DNA of 6,595 nt, from positions 1 to 6,595 of the forward strand of contig DDSO01000012.1 in assembly GCA_002343425.1 (NCBI GenBank). Direction: 5' to 3'. Shown in pieces: positions 5,432-6,595 of the stretch. This stretch comes from Brevundimonas sp. UBA2388. Lineage in GTDB: Bacteria > Pseudomonadota > Alphaproteobacteria > Caulobacterales > Caulobacteraceae. The notes beneath the pieces are model-generated. The model made no database searches and was not told where the DNA came from. It saw nothing but the letters and a program-made list of their open reading frames with translations. Numbering within the stretch: position 1 is the first letter of the stretch; every line of letters starts with the position of its first letter. A program made the position numbers and the translations under genes.

Positions 5432-5476
5432 ACATTCCGTCCGCAAGGGTCGAAAGCGGTCCTTCGGAATGTCCGC
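5432..5476. repeat. GTCCGC/GCGG imperfect palindrome, upstream copy
   Basis: ACATTCCG (5432-5439) pairs with CGGAATGT (5465-5472), and inside them CCGC (5441-5444) pairs with GCGG (5456-5459), around AAGGGTCGAAA. The element shares CGTCCGCAAGG and, reverse-complemented, GCGGACATT with the sequence at 4109-4161. The kinase gene is therefore flanked by related sequences on both sides. Confidence 0.4.
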
Positions 5477-5726
5477 AGTTCACCCGTATTCAAGCAGCGA
5501 GCGACCGGGTCGCGAGCGCTGGCGCCACCAAGACTCTGGAGGCCTGGCCTCCGAGTTGAACGGAGGGTCTACGGCGTTGCACCGCCGTCGCGTCGCCCCT
5601 CCGCCACCAGGCCATAGGTATCGGGTCTCAGAGCTGACGCCGTTGTGCGCCCCGACCTCTCAAATATTCCATGAAATTGAGGGTTAACGACGCAAAACAG
5701 GGAAATCGCCCGCGCAACGGACGCTC

Positions 5727-5746
5727 GCCGCGCGACTGCCCGCGGC
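5727..5746 (-). terminator. Possible GC hairpin after the BLUF gene
   Basis: GCCGCG (5727-5732) can pair with CGCGGC (5741-5746) just 2 bp past the BLUF stop, with an 8-nt loop. There is no T-run directly after it on the minus strand, and the first T-rich bases come about 30 nt later. It is a weak candidate only. Confidence 0.25.
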
Positions 5747-5747
5747 C

Positions 5748-6161
5748 CTACAGCCAGGCCGTCGCCGGTGTTTGCACCATGCCGAGCAGAATGCCCGTCA
5801 CCTGCACGCCGCTGCCGTCCTCGGTGACGATGCGGAATGCCTGACGGCTCAGCGGCTCCGGATCAGGCCGCGCCATCGCCCAGCCCTCGAACAGCCGGGC
5901 CGTGATCGCCCAGTCCCCCAGAACCGCGACGTTGAAATGCCGGTCATCGGCGCGGATGCGCACCATCAGCGCCTCGACGTCTCGCCTGGCGCCCTCGACG
6001 ACCTGAACGAATTTGCCGTCCGGCAGCGCAAGGGCGCCGGTGATCCGGTCCCGAAGGTTGTTCTTCACCGAGATCCGGAAAATCCCGTCGAGCCCTGCAT
6101 CGTCATTGTGATCGATCCGGGACTCGCTCCGATAGACCAGCCTGCACAGGTCTTTCGCCAT
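5748..6161 (-). CDS. Short BLUF-domain blue-light photoreceptor
   Basis: This 137-residue protein starts at ATG 6161, with AAGGCGG about 6 nt upstream. An upstream TTG at 6182 is less likely. The BLUF fold fills about residues 5-100. LCRLVYRS carries the flavin-switch Tyr10, VKNNLRDRITGAL holds the flavin-binding Asn (34 or 35), and GKFVQVVEG holds the switch Gln53. FEGWAMA gives Trp94, at the position of the semi-conserved Trp of AppA. All residues needed for the FAD photocycle are present. A C-terminal tail of about 40 residues has no output domain, so this is a short BLUF like PixD or BlrB that would signal through a partner protein. The segment before the KNN motif (HNDDAGLDGIFRISV) is slightly unusual. 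The histidine kinase gene about 500 bp downstream on the same strand is a possible but unproven partner. Confidence 0.9.
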   Translation of the reverse strand: MAKDLCRLVYRSESRIDHNDDAGLDGIFRISVKNNLRDRITGALALPDGKFVQVVEGARRDVEALMVRIRADDRHFNVAVLGDWAITARLFEGWAMARPDPEPLSRQAFRIVTEDGSGVQVTGILLGMVQTPATAWL

Positions 6162-6350
6162 TTTTACCGCCTTGAGGCGCAACGCCCCGACCGCCGGAAC
6201 CCTTCACCGACCCGCAGGTTGCGAGCCGCCAGGCCGCGAGCGGCCCCGCGGATCCCCGCGGCCCGCTTTGGCCCCGGTATTGCAGCAAGGCCTGTCGCCT
6301 CGCGCACTTGTTATGACGGGGCGGCCCCAGGGGACTCTACAGCTATCGGC

Positions 6351-6595
6351 ATGCGTATCAGCCTTCGACTCATCCTCATCGCCTCCGTCGCCGCCTGCGC
6401 GCCCATATTGCCGGAGGCGCCGCCGGTCGCCCCGACCTCCGACGCCGCCGCGCCGGCCGCCGCACCGGCCGCGCCGACGCCTCCCGCTCCCGTCCCCGCG
6501 GCGCCCGCGCCCGTCGGTGCCACCGAGACCGACGTCGCGAACCTGATCATCTACCAGAGCGCCCTCGCGCAGCACGCGAAGCGCGACGAGCAGCT
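6351..6595 (+). CDS. Pro/Ala-rich lipoprotein, 5' part
   Basis: The frame starts at ATG 6351 and runs out of the window after 81 codons. MRISLRLILIASVAAC is a classical lipoprotein signal peptide (two Arg, hydrophobic core, lipobox SVAAC) with lipidation at Cys16. A linker of about 40 residues rich in Pro and Ala (about 17-59) follows, the sort that spans the periplasm or tethers a domain. A more ordinary sequence then begins, ETDVANLIIYQSALAQHAKRDEQ, which looks helical. The function cannot be told from this part. The Shine-Dalgarno sequence is poor (AGGGGA lies about 16 nt upstream). The gene is divergent from the BLUF gene, with 189 bp between the two starts. The GC-rich codon repetition of the linker causes long antisense open frames that are not genes. 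Confidence 0.75.
   Translation, partial: MRISLRLILIASVAACAPILPEAPPVAPTSDAAAPAAAPAAPTPPAPVPAAPAPVGATETDVANLIIYQSALAQHAKRDEQ

Larger units (their letters stand above)
5251..5747. other. Non-coding stretch between the kinase and BLUF genes
   Basis: No convincing gene lies in these 497 bp. A plus-strand open frame at 5334-5687 is Arg/Ser/Pro-rich, matches nothing I know and overlaps the EcfG promoter. The stretch holds that promoter, the GTCCGC element at 5432-5476, and several short palindromes: 5538-5552 (GGAGGC/GCCTCC), 5571-5588 (ACGGCG/CGCCGT) and an AT-rich CTCAA/TTGAG pair at 5659-5681. None has a T-run typical of a terminator. A small RNA or relic sequence is possible but not shown. Confidence 0.5.

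Noticed and set aside
5334..5687. 117-codon plus-strand open frame between kinase and BLUF genes
   Set aside because: Arg/Ser/Pro-rich composition, no recognisable family, overlaps the EcfG promoter and contains palindromes typical of intergenic DNA.
6196..6220. Second EcfG-like site (GGAAC-N16-GGTT) upstream of the lipoprotein gene
   Set aside because: The -10 differs from CGTT, and the site is about 130 bp from the start codon within very GC-rich DNA.
6204..6575. Long minus-strand open frames over the lipoprotein start
   Set aside because: They are the antisense of a Pro/Ala linker, giving Gly/Arg or Gly/Ala repeats. The plus strand has a proper signal peptide and lipobox.

Overview
The window is GC-rich and looks like an alphaproteobacterial chromosome of the Caulobacterales type, possibly Brevundimonas or a relative (inference). 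The pointers are a DUF2312/GapR nucleoid protein starting MADDA, an L36 of the alphaproteobacterial '[10 protein letters not shown]' form, a Caulobacterales/sphingomonad-style TonB-dependent receptor with a Gly/Met-rich loop, an EcfG-type promoter and several GANTC sites.

Left part (1-1260). The 3' end of a carboxymuconolactone-decarboxylase-like gene (+) converges on a minus-strand TumE/TumA-type toxin-antitoxin pair. The pair has a compound inverted/direct-repeat operator on its promoter. The toxin gene seems to lack the central part of its family. Upstream of it on the minus strand lies only the 3' end of an unrelated gene.

That remnant is joined head-to-head at about 1262-1275 to the 3' two-thirds of a TonB-dependent receptor (+, to 2917). 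Neither gene has its 5' part, so this is a rearrangement breakpoint or an assembly chimera. By chance the receptor frame stays open back to 791, which makes a misleading 708-codon ORF.

Middle part (2918-4100, minus strand). Here lie rpmJ, gapR and a small conserved-looking basic protein. rpmJ has a clear sigma70 promoter and an intrinsic terminator. The intergenic gaps on both sides of the small gene are filled by two elements of one design: in-phase 7-bp repeats (consensus GGATTAG) on one strand facing the same heptads on the other strand. In the second element both arms carry at least four GGG runs spaced by 4 nt, so each could fold as a G-quadruplex or pair as a hairpin.

Right part (4183-6595). 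A soluble PAS-HisKA_2 histidine kinase (minus) has a near-perfect EcfG promoter (GGAAC-N16-CGTT), which suggests a link to the general stress response. A non-coding stretch of about 500 bp follows, then a short BLUF blue-light photoreceptor gene (minus). Divergent from it is the start of a proline/alanine-rich lipoprotein gene that runs off the window. Light (BLUF) and stress (EcfG-controlled kinase) signalling genes are thus neighbours, although a functional connection is only inferred.
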